NCBI GenBank assembly: GCA_964484935.1
Contig: CAZAFW010000004.1
Span: forward strand, 3,697 to 67,696
DNA: 64,000 nt
Direction: 5' to 3'
From: BM714 sp964484935
Lineage (GTDB): Bacteria > Bacillota > Clostridia > Peptostreptococcales > BM714
Below, piece by piece: positions 1-9,069 of this stretch. Position 1 is the stretch's first letter. Every line of letters starts with the position of its first letter. The notes beneath the pieces were generated by a model. That model was given only the letters and a program-made list of their open reading frames with translations, was not told the DNA's origin and did not search any database. Position numbers and translations under genes: made by a program.

Positions 1-406
1 TATGGGTATCGCCTATAATATATCATAAATATAATTGTGTTTTTTCTCCTCAGATAAAAATATACTTGTATACATACTTATTTTGAAGGAAATTATTCAA
101 ATAGCGACACGTATAATTTCACATTTGTATACGATTGCTCAAAAGCCTTGAAGTCCTTGCATCAACAGCAATTCTAAGTACGCTGGCATTATGTTTTGGC
201 TTTCAAACCATTTTACACAAGTATAACTTCTATATCGCTTACATGCAATAATCATCTCATCCTTTTTTTTTGCATGATTTGTTTCATTCTAAAGCTTTTA
301 CCGCAAAAATATATAAAAATTTTTCAATATCCTTTTTTAAATAAGATTCCTCCGGTTGGCACTCAATTCATTTGTAGTGAAATTGCCGGATTTCTGCAAA
401 AATAAC
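1..406. other. AT-rich gene-free stretch at the left edge
   Basis: No convincing coding region is seen on either strand. The only open frame (about 69 codons, plus strand) has no ribosome binding site and no recognisable protein character. The stretch is very AT-rich and has two GTATAC palindromes (near 70 and 127). It lies downstream of the minus-strand thioesterase gene and its terminator. It may hold the control region of a gene beyond the left edge, but nothing specific can be named. Confidence 0.5.
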
Positions 407-440
407 AACCGGCATATGAGCCTCAGCCCTAATGCCGGTT
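407..440 (-). terminator. intrinsic terminator after the thioesterase gene
   Basis: A 9-bp perfect stem (AACCGGCAT/ATGCCGGTT) with a 16-nt loop. On the minus strand it is followed by GTTATTTTTG, and on the plus strand by TGAATTTTTT, so it could work in both directions. Confidence 0.75.
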
Positions 441-448
441 TGAATTTT

Positions 449-850
449 TTATTTTTTTGAAGCTTTTTCCCGAGTCATATTTAGGAATTTTTCCTTTTCT
501 ATTATGAACCTACTGTGTGTTCCTTCGCCTATCTTGTCTTTTTCATCGAAGGCCTCGACCTTGAAAACAAGCTTCTTCCTGTCTATTTCGATAAGCTCCG
601 CAGTGGCAGTGACCTTCATTCCTACCGGTGTTGCCGCAAGATGCTTCACATCTAAATGCGTGCCTACCGTCGCGTACCCTTCGGGAAGAAAAGGATCCAC
701 AGCGTTAAGCGAAGTGTTTTCAATCAGTCCAATCATTGCCGGGGTAGCATACACACTTACCCCTCCGCTTCCGTAGCTTGCCGCAGTCTCTTTTTCATTT
801 ACAACTATTTCCATTTTAGCATTCATTCCTATCTTAATATTGAAATGCAT
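449..850 (-). CDS. FlK-like hotdog-fold thioesterase
   Basis: A 133-residue single-domain protein of the hotdog thioesterase superfamily, most like the fluoroacetyl-CoA thioesterase (FlK) group. The family signature is the central stretch with AMIGLIENTS, then GTHLDVKHLAATP, then GEGTHSRFII near the end. Family members hydrolyse small acyl-CoA thioesters in the cytoplasm; the substrate here cannot be read from sequence. The ATG at 850 has an AGGAGG site 5 nt upstream. The gene lies downstream of ftsH but a terminator separates the two, so it is probably transcribed alone. Family assignment is firm; the physiological role is unknown. Confidence 0.8.
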   Translation of the reverse strand: MHFNIKIGMNAKMEIVVNEKETAASYGSGGVSVYATPAMIGLIENTSLNAVDPFLPEGYATVGTHLDVKHLAATPVGMKVTATAELIEIDRKKLVFKVEAFDEKDKIGEGTHSRFIIEKEKFLNMTREKASKK

Positions 851-881
851 GACAGCCTCCTTAAATATTCTTTAAAAACAA

Positions 882-906
882 CTCCGGCATAGAATACATG
901 CCGGAG
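882..906 (-). terminator. intrinsic terminator after ftsH
   Basis: CTCCGGCAT/ATGCCGGAG 9-bp stem with a 7-nt loop, followed on the minus strand by TTGTTTTT. It closes the long tilS-ftsH side of the cluster. Confidence 0.85.
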
Positions 907-912
907 ACAAAT

Positions 913-3009
913 TTAATATTTTTCACCATCCGCTTCTTCGGCTTCCGGTATCGCTTCTTCATTCGAAGTTTCTTCATTCGAAGGTTCTTCTTTTGAAGGT
1001 TCTTCTTTTGAAGGTTCTTCTTTTGAAGGTTCTTCTTTAATCTTTTTCATGGCCTTCCTACTTGACTCGGGATTCCTGATTATTTCAGCAATTTTACCAT
1101 TTTCGTTTTCTTCTCCAAACAATTCCTGAAACTCCCTGTTTCGTTCTTTTTCAATTTCCTTTGCCGCCTCTTCGGGATTGGCCATGAATGAATCATAGTC
1201 ATTTCGGAAAATATACTCAAATTCCTCGGAATTAATGGTTTCCCTTTCAAGAAGCGCTTTTGCAATGTAGTGCAGCTTTTCAACATTCTCCTCCAGCAGC
1301 TTCATGGCCTGGTCATATGATTCATCCATTATTCTTCGGATTTCCTTGTCTATCTCGTAAGCAACTTCCTCGGAATAGTTTTTCATTGTGGTCAAATCTC
1401 TGCCAAGGAACACTTCGTCCCCGTTTCCGTATGTCATTGTGCCAAGTTTTTCGCTCATTCCATAATGCGTAACCATTGCCCTTGAAATTTCAGTTGCGCG
1501 CTTGAGGTCATTCTGCGCGCCTGTGCTTATGTCATGCAGTATCAAGGCTTCCGCCACGCGTCCGCCAAGCAGTATTATCAGCCTTTTTTCCATTTCGGAT
1601 TTTGTTGCATAGTATTTGTCTTCTTTCGGCAGTTGCATCGTGAATCCGCCTGCCCGACCTCTTGGAATTATTGTAACCTGGTGGACAGTGTCCGTATCGG
1701 GCAAAAGCCTTGCCAAAACGGCATGTCCTCCTTCGTGATAAGCCGTGAGTCTTTTTTCCTTGTCGCTTATAACCCTGCTTCTTTTCTCCGGTCCAGCTAT
1801 AACTTTGGTTATGGCTTCCTCTATTGTATCCATTTTTATTGTCTTGTTATTTACTCTTGCCGAAAGCAATGCTGCCTCGTTTAGGAGATTTTCCAAATCA
1901 GCCGGTGTGAATCCCGGTGTTCTTCTCGCAAGAACCTTCAAATTGACGTCCTCGTCAAGAGGCTTGTTCTTCGAGTGGATTTTGAGTATCGCCTCGCGAC
2001 CCCTTATGTCGGGTATTCCCACGCTTACCTGCCTGTCGAATCTTCCCGGTCTGAGAAGCGCCGGATCAAGGATGTCCGGTCTGTTGGTTGCGGCTATGAT
2101 TATGATCCCCTCATGGTCGCCAAATCCATCCATCTCAACGAGCAGCTGATTAAGGGTTTGTTCCCTCTCGTCATGCCCTCCACCAAGGCCTGCGCCTCTT
2201 TTTCTTCCCACAGCATCTATTTCGTCTATGAAAACTATACATGGTGAACTCTTTTTGGCTTGCTCAAAAAGGTCTCTGACTCTTGAAGCTCCCACACCTA
2301 CAAACATTTCAACAAAATCGGATCCACTTATGCTGAAAAAGGGCACTCCGGCTTCTCCTGCAACAGCTCTTGTCAAATATGTCTTTCCTGTTCCGGGAGG
2401 TCCAATCATCAATACACCTTTGGGAATTCGCGCGCCCAATTCGACATATTTTCTTGGATTCCTTAAAAAGTCAACTATTTCCTTAAGCTCTTCTTTTTCT
2501 TCATCCAGGCCTGCAACATCGTCGAAGTCTATCTTTTTGCTTTCATCTTCCTTATGCAGTTTTGCCTTGCTTTTTCCGAAGGACATCACCTTTCCGCCCC
2601 CGCCTTGTGACTGGTTCATGAAAACAAACCAGAAAACAACAAAAATCAAAACCATGAAAACTGATGGAAGAATGTCTATAAACCATGGTGTCTGAACTGG
2701 AGGTTCCCCTGTCAATTTTATCTGTCCGCTTTCCAATCCCGGAAGAATGTATCTTGCAACGAATGAATCCGTAGCAATCACTTTTGGAATATAGGCGGCA
2801 AAAGTCGAACCGTCGCTCTTAAGAACACCTATAATTTGATTTTCGTTAAAATTAATTTCCTGGACATTGTCATTTGTGAGTTCGCTTATAAGACCAGACA
2901 TGTCCAAGGTCTTTTGCTCCTGAGGCGCTCTTCCGTAAAACTGGACAATCATTATTATTATGATGAATACTAGTATATAGAAGCTAGCACCTTTAAAATA
3001 CTTTCTCAA
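913..3009 (-). CDS. ftsH: ATP-dependent zinc metalloprotease FtsH
   Basis: Membrane-anchored AAA+ protease that degrades misassembled membrane proteins and short-lived regulators. It has 698 residues, with a transmembrane helix at about 8-25, an extracytoplasmic domain to about 105, a second helix at about 112-131, Walker A GPPGTGKT at 203-210, Walker B DEID at 262-265, the SRH region near 309-327, and the zinc motif HEGGH at 425-429 with the third ligand in GAQND near 501. The C-terminal tail (about 640-698) is an acidic low-complexity run built from EEPSK-type pentapeptides, encoded by a 15-nt tandem repeat near 962-1040. It is last in the tilS-ftsH group, as in Bacillus, but the usual hpt between tilS and ftsH is missing. 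Confidence 0.98.
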   Translation of the reverse strand: MRKYFKGASFYILVFIIIIMIVQFYGRAPQEQKTLDMSGLISELTNDNVQEINFNENQIIGVLKSDGSTFAAYIPKVIATDSFVARYILPGLESGQIKLTGEPPVQTPWFIDILPSVFMVLIFVVFWFVFMNQSQGGGGKVMSFGKSKAKLHKEDESKKIDFDDVAGLDEEKEELKEIVDFLRNPRKYVELGARIPKGVLMIGPPGTGKTYLTRAVAGEAGVPFFSISGSDFVEMFVGVGASRVRDLFEQAKKSSPCIVFIDEIDAVGRKRGAGLGGGHDEREQTLNQLLVEMDGFGDHEGIIIIAATNRPDILDPALLRPGRFDRQVSVGIPDIRGREAILKIHSKNKPLDEDVNLKVLARRTPGFTPADLENLLNEAALLSARVNNKTIKMDTIEEAITKVIAGPEKRSRVISDKEKRLTAYHEGGHAVLARLLPDTDTVHQVTIIPRGRAGGFTMQLPKEDKYYATKSEMEKRLIILLGGRVAEALILHDISTGAQNDLKRATEISRAMVTHYGMSEKLGTMTYGNGDEVFLGRDLTTMKNYSEEVAYEIDKEIRRIMDESYDQAMKLLEENVEKLHYIAKALLERETINSEEFEYIFRNDYDSFMANPEEAAKEIEKERNREFQELFGEENENGKIAEIIRNPESSRKAMKKIKEEPSKEEPSKEEPSKEEPSNEETSNEEAIPEAEEADGEKY

Positions 3010-3064
3010 AAGTAAACCTCCTTTCGCCTTCTTTAAAACTTGCGTCTTTTCATTCTAACACATT

Positions 3065-4477
3065 TCATTTTTCATAACAAGTTGGTAAAATCGTTATTTT
3101 AAGCACGTTTTCAGTGCTCGCATCCAACTTGTAAATATCGCTCATCCTGTGTCCCGCGACCCATGCAATTTCATCTCCATCACAAATGAGCAATACGGAA
3201 TCCCTCTTTGTTTCTTCTATTTTCGAATCCATCATAAAGTCTTTTAATTTTTTAGTGCCATTCATTCCCAATGGGGAAAAACGGTCTCCATTCCGCCTGT
3301 TTCTGACTTTTAGAAATTTATTGGCTAACTTACCTTCGTCTATGAAAACCGTCCAAGTATTCGATCTTCCTTCAAAGCCTTCCGCGAACGGCATTTTTTC
3401 AATTTTTATCAAGTCTCCCGTCTCCTTCACATAGACGGGTTCACCCATTTCCAAAGCATATTCAAACTCGATCTTTTTAAAATCGGTTTTTCTTTTACAG
3501 ACTGATATCTTTCCGCCGGCGATTGTGACATCGACAAAGCCCGGGAATTCAATCGTCTTTTTCCCTTTAGCCCTCTCTATTGAATGAAGTGCCGCAGAAA
3601 CACGTTCTCCTGTCACATCTGTAAGATTCCCTTTAACTTCTTCCACTGCCCGCCTCAAAATTCTGCTTCTCAATGCCTTGTGTATTCCATTGAAGTCATC
3701 GCGGCTTATAAAAACCCCGCTTCCATCTCTGACTACTGCTATTTTTTCGAATTCCTTTTCAGCCGCATATTCAATGAAGTCGCTGTCTTCCCTGAGCATG
3801 TCTCCCATGCGGAAAAGGGCTTCGCTGATTTTTTCATTGAAATTGTTTTCGATGTATGGCAAAAGCTCAAGCCGTATTTTGTTCCTTGTGTAGACCGGCT
3901 CAAGGTTGGTCAAGTCGGTACGGGGATTCAAGCCGTTTTCTTTGCAGTAATTTTCGATTTCTTCGCGTTTGAAGATCAGTATCGGTCTTATGAAAATACC
4001 GTCTCTCATATGTTCTATGCCTGCAAGGCCTTTGAGTCCAGTCCCTCTCATTATGCGCATCAAAATGGTTTCGGCCTGGTCGTTCAAATTCTGCCCCAGG
4101 GCTATTCGCCCACATCCAGTTTCCTTTGCAGCCGACTCGAATAGACCATATCTCACTTTGCGTCCCGCCTCTTCAAGCGACATTTTCCATTTTTCGGACA
4201 TCCCCGAAATATCCATTTCATATGTCATGCATTCCAGACCATTTTGCCTGCAGAACTCAGAAACAAAAAGAGCGTCTTTTTTAGAGTCTTCGCCCCGCAG
4301 CATGTGGTTGATGTGTACAGGGACAATCCTTAAGTCCCATTCATTCTTAAGCCTTAGGAAAAGGGAAAGCATGCAAATCGAATCCGGTCCGCCGGATATC
4401 CCCAATACAACTCCATAGCCCTTTTCGAGCAATCCTTTTTCAATTATATTTTCCTTGAATCTATCATACATATCCAT
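3065..4477 (-). CDS. tilS: tRNA(Ile)-lysidine synthetase TilS
   Basis: ATP-dependent enzyme that converts the wobble C34 of the CAU-anticodon tRNA-Ile to lysidine, so that it reads AUA. The 470-residue length fits full-length TilS, with the N-type ATP-pyrophosphatase P-loop SGGPDS at 28-33, then HINHMLRG and the ALGQNLNDQAET region near 125-137. The C-terminal TilS domain (about 385-470) contains RNRRNGDRFSP. The start ATG at 4477 has AGGAG 8 nt upstream, inside the end of tldE; the gap to the tldE stop is 3 nt, so translation is probably coupled. It is an essential housekeeping gene in its conserved place upstream of ftsH. Confidence 0.96.
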   Translation of the reverse strand: MDMYDRFKENIIEKGLLEKGYGVVLGISGGPDSICMLSLFLRLKNEWDLRIVPVHINHMLRGEDSKKDALFVSEFCRQNGLECMTYEMDISGMSEKWKMSLEEAGRKVRYGLFESAAKETGCGRIALGQNLNDQAETILMRIMRGTGLKGLAGIEHMRDGIFIRPILIFKREEIENYCKENGLNPRTDLTNLEPVYTRNKIRLELLPYIENNFNEKISEALFRMGDMLREDSDFIEYAAEKEFEKIAVVRDGSGVFISRDDFNGIHKALRSRILRRAVEEVKGNLTDVTGERVSAALHSIERAKGKKTIEFPGFVDVTIAGGKISVCKRKTDFKKIEFEYALEMGEPVYVKETGDLIKIEKMPFAEGFEGRSNTWTVFIDEGKLANKFLKVRNRRNGDRFSPLGMNGTKKLKDFMMDSKIEETKRDSVLLICDGDEIAWVAGHRMSDIYKLDASTENVLKITILPTCYEK

Positions 4478-4480
4478 TTG

Positions 4481-5830
4481 TCATTCTCCTGAAATATCGA
4501 GTTTCCCTATCAAAATGCTAGGAGAACCCACATGTCCCGAACCGGGCATTATGAACTTGAGGTCGCTGCATATGCATTCAATGTCCATGAGCATATCGAA
4601 ATAATTTCCCGCAACAGTTATTTGATGGACCGCTTCCTCAATTTTGCCTCCACGAACTGCAAACCCCGAAGCAGAGAGCGAAAAATCGCCCGAAACAGAA
4701 TTGAGTCCCGCATGTAGTCCTTGGACATCTGTAATATACATTCCCCCGCCCATATTCTCAACCGCTTCAGAGATTGAAAAGGTTCCCGGACTTATAAAGA
4801 AATTGGTCGGAGCTATCGATACAGGCGATTTATAGGAACCTTTGAATGCATTTCCAGTTGAGGCAAGGCCTTCTTTTTTGCCTGTTTTTTTGTTGTGGAG
4901 GAAAGTCTTCAGTATTCCATTTTCAATCACATTCTTCTTGAACGTGCATGTGCCTTCATCGTCAAAATTTCTCGAACCCGCCTTGTTTGGCAAAAGCGGA
5001 TCGTCTATTATGGCAAGGTTCTCAGAACCCACTCTTTCACCTAGCCTTCCCTTGAGCAGAGAAAGATTGCGTTGAACATTTTCGGCCGAAAATGCCGAAG
5101 AAAAAGCCTGCAGCAAATCTGCCGAAACCTCGTTTGACAAAAGCGTCTTTCGGGAACCTGAAGCCATTGTTTTTGCTTCAAGCTGGTCAAGAGCCTTTCT
5201 TGCCGCCTCTTTCGCCAAAGCTTCGGCATCAAAATCCCCGAATTCATTCGACACGGTGTACGCGCTTCCTGTTTTTACTTTACCATCTTCCTTTGCCACA
5301 ACTGAGATAAAAGCAAAGGCGATATTTTTTTCTTCTGAAAGGTCAAGTCCCTTTGAATTCATTATCATCCTGCCGCCCGAACTCTCTCCGTACAGGCAAT
5401 AGTTGACAGCCTCTATTCTTTCATCAATCGAGAACGCTTTCTTTTCCATGTCCAACGCAAATGCTATTTTTTCTTCTTCGGTGATTTTTTCAAGGTCAGT
5501 ATTCTTCAGTTCCATTTTGCCGCATTTTTCATTGTCGAAATGAATTTCTTCTTTTTCGGAAGCCTCCATTATGTCGGCATTTTCTTTTACGCCTGAAATC
5601 AATTCTTCCAGTCTTATGCCGTTGAGATTTTCCGTATAGATATAGCCCATCGAGTTCTCGCTTATTCCCCTTGCTGAAAGGCCCCTGTTTTCCTCCAAGG
5701 CAAAATGTTCCACCCTGGCGTCATATACTCTCACGTTGAACGATTTTGATTCTCCAACATAAATTTCGATTTCCTCGACTCCTTGTTTTTGCGCCAATTC
5801 AAAGAGGGCCTCAGTTTTGAATTTTTCCAT
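4481..5830 (-). CDS. pmbA: TldE/PmbA-family metalloprotease subunit
   Basis: A 449-residue member of the PmbA/TldD superfamily, the subunit that lacks the metal-binding HExxxH motif. In characterised systems TldE pairs with TldD to form a heterodimeric zinc protease that trims unfolded peptides, including leader peptides of modified peptides. The conserved C-terminal half is visible, for example GSRNFDDEGT, IENGILKTFLHN and SGFAVRGGKIEEAVHQIT. It starts 3 nt after the tldD stop codon, with AAGGAG spanning that stop, so the two subunits are co-translated. No peptide substrate gene is visible nearby. Confidence 0.92.
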   Translation of the reverse strand: MEKFKTEALFELAQKQGVEEIEIYVGESKSFNVRVYDARVEHFALEENRGLSARGISENSMGYIYTENLNGIRLEELISGVKENADIMEASEKEEIHFDNEKCGKMELKNTDLEKITEEEKIAFALDMEKKAFSIDERIEAVNYCLYGESSGGRMIMNSKGLDLSEEKNIAFAFISVVAKEDGKVKTGSAYTVSNEFGDFDAEALAKEAARKALDQLEAKTMASGSRKTLLSNEVSADLLQAFSSAFSAENVQRNLSLLKGRLGERVGSENLAIIDDPLLPNKAGSRNFDDEGTCTFKKNVIENGILKTFLHNKKTGKKEGLASTGNAFKGSYKSPVSIAPTNFFISPGTFSISEAVENMGGGMYITDVQGLHAGLNSVSGDFSLSASGFAVRGGKIEEAVHQITVAGNYFDMLMDIECICSDLKFIMPGSGHVGSPSILIGKLDISGE

Positions 5831-5833
5831 CTT

Positions 5834-7222
5834 CTACCGCTCCTTCCTGCCTCCTACTGTTATTGACTCGACACGCAAAGCCGGTTGCCCTACATTTACA
5901 GGTATGCTTCCGCTTACAGATCCACACATGCCTTGCCCAAATGACAAATTATCGGCAACCATATCTATTTTTTTTAAAATCGACAAGCCATTTCCTATAA
6001 GCGTTGCTCCCCTCACAGGTTTCCCTATCTTGCCGTTTTCGATCAAATAACCTTCCATCACTGCAAAATTAAATTCACCGGTAGCCGGGTCAACCGACCC
6101 CCCGCCCATTTTTTTTGCGTAAAGCCCGTTTTCGGTGCTTGATATAAGATCCTCAAAACTGTTTTTTCCGGGAGCTATATATGTGTTGGTCATTCTCGAT
6201 GTAGGCGGATATTTGTAGGATTGGCGCCTGCCAGATCCAGTTGGAGCCATTCCCATTTTCTTTCCGTTGAGCCTGTCGACCATGTAACCTTTCAATATGC
6301 CGTTTTCAATCAAAATATTCTTGCGGGTTTTTAAGCCCTCGTCGTCAAATCCGGCAGAACCCCATTGGCCGGGGATGCTTCCATCATCGATTGCAGTCAA
6401 AACGCCGGAAGCAATTTTTTCGCCCGTTTTCCCGGCGAAAACCGATGTGCCTTTGGCAACCGAAGTAGCCTCGAGTCCATGTCCGCAAGCTTCGTGGAAA
6501 ATGACGCCTCCAAAACCGTTTTCTATAACCACCTTCATTTTGCCGCTTGGAGCGAAGTCGGCATGAAGCATTGTTGCCGCCATTTCCGAAGCCTCCCTTG
6601 CGTATTTACCGAGGTCTATCGTTTCATAAAACTCAAATCCCATGGATGCTCCCGGGGCAAAGTGCCCGGTCTGCATTTCCCCTCCGGACTCGGCTACTGA
6701 TTGTATGGAAGTCCTTGTCCTCACTCTTTCGTCCTCTACCCAAAGGCCCTCGGAGTTTGCAATCAAAACCTTTTGCACGATATCAAGATAATTTATTCTC
6801 ACCTGGGTTATCTCGTCTGAAAAACCTGATGCGGATTCATGGGCTCTTTTCAGCAAAAGCACCTTTTCTTTTTTGCCTATGTCTCCGGGATATTTCAATA
6901 TTTCGATTAGAGGAGTCCCGACATGTCTTCTGAAATCAAGCACCGTTGTTTTTTCTTTCCCCTCAAGAGCCAAAGCCGCCTTCTCCGCAACCATTTTAAG
7001 ATGTTCGGCTGAAGTGTCGTTTGTGTACGCATAAACACTTTCTGTTCCCCTTATTATTCTGATGCCTACCCCGTAATCCTGACCTGAAACCGTGTTCTCC
7101 ACAAGACCGCCTACCAGCCCTATAGTTTGATTTCTTTTATTTTCAAAAAAAATTTCTGAAAAATCGGCTCCTTTCGACAAAGCCGCATCCAATGTTCCCC
7201 TTATAACGTTTGCTTTAAGCAT
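5834..7222 (-). CDS. tldD: TldD-family zinc metalloprotease subunit
   Basis: Catalytic partner of the TldD/TldE protease, 462 residues from the chosen start. The zinc site HEACGH lies in VIFHEACGHGLEAT (about 235-250); other family blocks are GFDDEGLKTRKNILIENGIL and MYGxxTGSGRRQSYKYPP-like sequence. The ATG at 7222 is preferred over an upstream in-frame start because GGAGGGA lies 8 nt before it, and because the extra 17 residues (hydrophobic, with GGRN) are not family-like. The tldD-tldE pair sits between ppx and tilS, the place held by spoIIE in spore-forming relatives. Confidence 0.93.
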   Translation of the reverse strand: MLKANVIRGTLDAALSKGADFSEIFFENKRNQTIGLVGGLVENTVSGQDYGVGIRIIRGTESVYAYTNDTSAEHLKMVAEKAALALEGKEKTTVLDFRRHVGTPLIEILKYPGDIGKKEKVLLLKRAHESASGFSDEITQVRINYLDIVQKVLIANSEGLWVEDERVRTRTSIQSVAESGGEMQTGHFAPGASMGFEFYETIDLGKYAREASEMAATMLHADFAPSGKMKVVIENGFGGVIFHEACGHGLEATSVAKGTSVFAGKTGEKIASGVLTAIDDGSIPGQWGSAGFDDEGLKTRKNILIENGILKGYMVDRLNGKKMGMAPTGSGRRQSYKYPPTSRMTNTYIAPGKNSFEDLISSTENGLYAKKMGGGSVDPATGEFNFAVMEGYLIENGKIGKPVRGATLIGNGLSILKKIDMVADNLSFGQGMCGSVSGSIPVNVGQPALRVESITVGGRKER

Positions 7223-7314
7223 TTTGTTCCTCCCTCCTATAAATACTAAAAGCATGGTCAGAGCCATGCTCATAATGGGATTTTACCCCTGTCTTTATTT
7301 TACTCTCATATTCT

Positions 7315-8220
7315 TCACCTTGTCATTAAATAACCTTCTAGATTGTCATAGTCGCTTACGATTATGTCCTTGTAGCCGAAGATTTCCATAATCTCCTGCA
7401 ATATTATGCTTCCGGCATATATTATATCGGCTCTTTCACTGTCAAGCCCTACTATTTTTTTTCGGCTGTCGAGCTTGGCTTTTCCAAACCCGCTTATCAT
7501 TTCACGTATTTCTCCCAGCCCGATGCTTGCCAAATGAATCTTTTCCCGATTGTAATTTTCCATTTTAAGTTTTATTGCTCCCAAAGTTGTTATTGTTCCA
7601 CCTATCCCCACAGCTATTCCTTTTTCAAATGGAAAAACGTCCGCAAGTCCGCTCTTTATAATGTTCCTGACGTGCCTTTCCAATTCACGCGATTCAACGG
7701 GGTCGACAGGATCTGATTTTATGAATTGCTCAGTCATCCTTACCGCACCAATGTCGAGGCTCTTCTTGTAAAAAATCTTTTCTTTGTTTCCCACTACAAA
7801 TTCAGTGCTTCCGCCGCCTATGTCCACCATCATGATAATGCCTTTCGCGTCGAAGCTTGAAATAACGCCGAAATATCCCATTTCCGCCTCCTCGTCGCCC
7901 GACAGGATTTCAACTTCAATCGGCAGAACAGATTGGATCTTTTGGACAATTTCATCCCTGTTTCCGGCATCCCTGACCGCGCTCGTGGCCAATGCCTTTA
8001 TATCATGTGCTCCTTCATCCAATGCTATTTTAACAAATTCGTCCAAGGCATCCATGCATCTTTCAAGCGCATTTTCTCCAATCACTCTTGAATGGTCTAC
8101 CATTTCGCCCAACCTGACCATACGCACATGCTTCTTGCCACTCACTATTTTTCCTTTTTCCATATCTGCAACAAGCATCCTTATTGAATTGGTTCCTATG
8201 TCTATTACCGCACGCTTCAT
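7315..8220 (-). CDS. ppx: Ppx/GppA-family exopolyphosphatase
   Basis: A 301-residue Ppx/GppA phosphatase of the short, two-domain actin-like fold type. Phosphate-binding motifs are DIGTNSIRMLVAD at the N-terminus and VDIGGGSTEFV near 135-145, with GIGGTITTLGAI near 207. Family members remove phosphate from the ends of polyphosphate or convert pppGpp to ppGpp; short clostridial forms are not assigned to one activity by sequence alone. GGAGTG lies upstream of the ATG at 8220. It is 25 nt downstream of divIC in the same operon. Confidence 0.88.
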   Translation of the reverse strand: MKRAVIDIGTNSIRMLVADMEKGKIVSGKKHVRMVRLGEMVDHSRVIGENALERCMDALDEFVKIALDEGAHDIKALATSAVRDAGNRDEIVQKIQSVLPIEVEILSGDEEAEMGYFGVISSFDAKGIIMMVDIGGGSTEFVVGNKEKIFYKKSLDIGAVRMTEQFIKSDPVDPVESRELERHVRNIIKSGLADVFPFEKGIAVGIGGTITTLGAIKLKMENYNREKIHLASIGLGEIREMISGFGKAKLDSRKKIVGLDSERADIIYAGSIILQEIMEIFGYKDIIVSDYDNLEGYLMTR

Positions 8221-8245
8221 GACATCACTCCGTCTCTAGTCGTCA

Positions 8246-8578
8246 TCAGTCGTCTTCTTCGTCTTCTTCCTTGTTTTCCCTAAAACGATAAACAATGTCG
8301 TTTTCCTTGACCAAGTCCAGTTCCACTCTGGCAATCTCCTCGACATAAGCATCCGTACCCGCCTCTTCAATTTCCTTTTCGATTTCCGCCAATTCCTCTT
8401 CCTTTTCAGCAAGTTCGATCAAAACGCGGGCTTCCTCTGCTTTAAGTTGCCTGTACATCCTTTGTTGTTTTATAAGAACCGTTAAAAAATATGACCCCAA
8501 AACAAGAAGTATGGCAATTGCAATGAAATTTCTCTTTATGAAATTCCCTTTCCTTTTCCTTTTCCTTCCTGCAGCCAT
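8246..8578 (-). CDS. divIC: DivIC/FtsB-like septum formation initiator
   Basis: A 110-residue bitopic membrane protein with a basic cytoplasmic N-terminus (many K/R in the first 17 residues), one transmembrane helix at about 18-37, and an extracytoplasmic Glu-rich coiled coil at about 40-75, ending in an acidic tail. This is the DivIC/FtsB layout; these proteins join the FtsL-FtsQ subcomplex at the division septum. Its place between rqcP and the ppx/tilS region matches the Bacillus divIC locus. GAGGTG lies 5 nt before the ATG. Confidence 0.85.
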   Translation of the reverse strand: MAAGRKRKRKGNFIKRNFIAIAILLVLGSYFLTVLIKQQRMYRQLKAEEARVLIELAEKEEELAEIEKEIEEAGTDAYVEEIARVELDLVKENDIVYRFRENKEEDEEDD

Positions 8579-8605
8579 AGAAACACCTCTTATCCTTTGA
8601 ATTCC

Positions 8606-8848
8606 TTATATTATTTCCTCATACAAATCGGTGGCCTCTTCCTTCTTGACATGTTCCTTTATATCCTTGATTTTGAATCTCATCACACGATTTCCCATTT
8701 CAATTTCTACTATATCCCCAATTGACACTTCCGCTCCGGGCTTTACTTCTTTTTCATTTATTTTAATTCGACCCTTCCCGCAAGCTTCCTTCGCTGCAGT
8801 CCTTCTCTTTATCAATCTTGAAACCTTTAAAAATTTATCTATTCTCAA
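8606..8848 (-). CDS. rqcP: RqcP (YabO) S4-domain ribosome quality-control factor
   Basis: An S4 RNA-binding domain protein. In Bacillus the YabO/RqcP family binds stalled 50S-peptidyl-tRNA complexes and supports RqcH-driven alanine tailing. The family signature is LRIDKFLKVSRLIKRRTAA followed by GRIKINEKEVKPG. I choose the TTG at 8848 because GGGAGGAG lies 7 nt upstream and it gives the usual start of the family; an ATG further upstream would add 15 unrelated residues and overlap a terminator hairpin. About 80 residues. It heads the rqcP-divIC-ppx group. Confidence 0.9.
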   Translation of the reverse strand: MRIDKFLKVSRLIKRRTAAKEACGKGRIKINEKEVKPGAEVSIGDIVEIEMGNRVMRFKIKDIKEHVKKEEATDLYEEII

Positions 8849-8882
8849 AACCGTTCTCCTCCCAGTATTTTTCCTAATTAAA

Positions 8883-8903
8883 AAAGCAGCCATAGGCTGC
8901 TTT
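8883..8903 (-). terminator. intrinsic terminator between hup and rqcP
   Basis: AAAGCAGCC/GGCTGCTTT 9-bp stem with a 3-nt loop and six T on the minus strand. It lies about 165 nt after the HU stop codon and 35 nt before the rqcP start, so expression of rqcP is either read-through or from a local promoter. Confidence 0.9.
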
Positions 8904-9069
8904 CAGAATGACGAAAAATCAAATTTCCCCGCAACCTTTAAAAATGTTTCCCGGCGCATTACCATGCCCCGGAATAACAATTGAAAAGCTCATTGAAACA
9001 CGAGATTTCACCATTCTGTATTTTTGAGACTTTGACAACAACCTCAAAGCGGTCACAGCCAGCTTGTTT

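Noticed and set aside
2228..2695. 155-codon plus-strand frame
   Set aside because: It is a shadow of ftsH on the other strand, where all AAA+ and protease motifs are intact.
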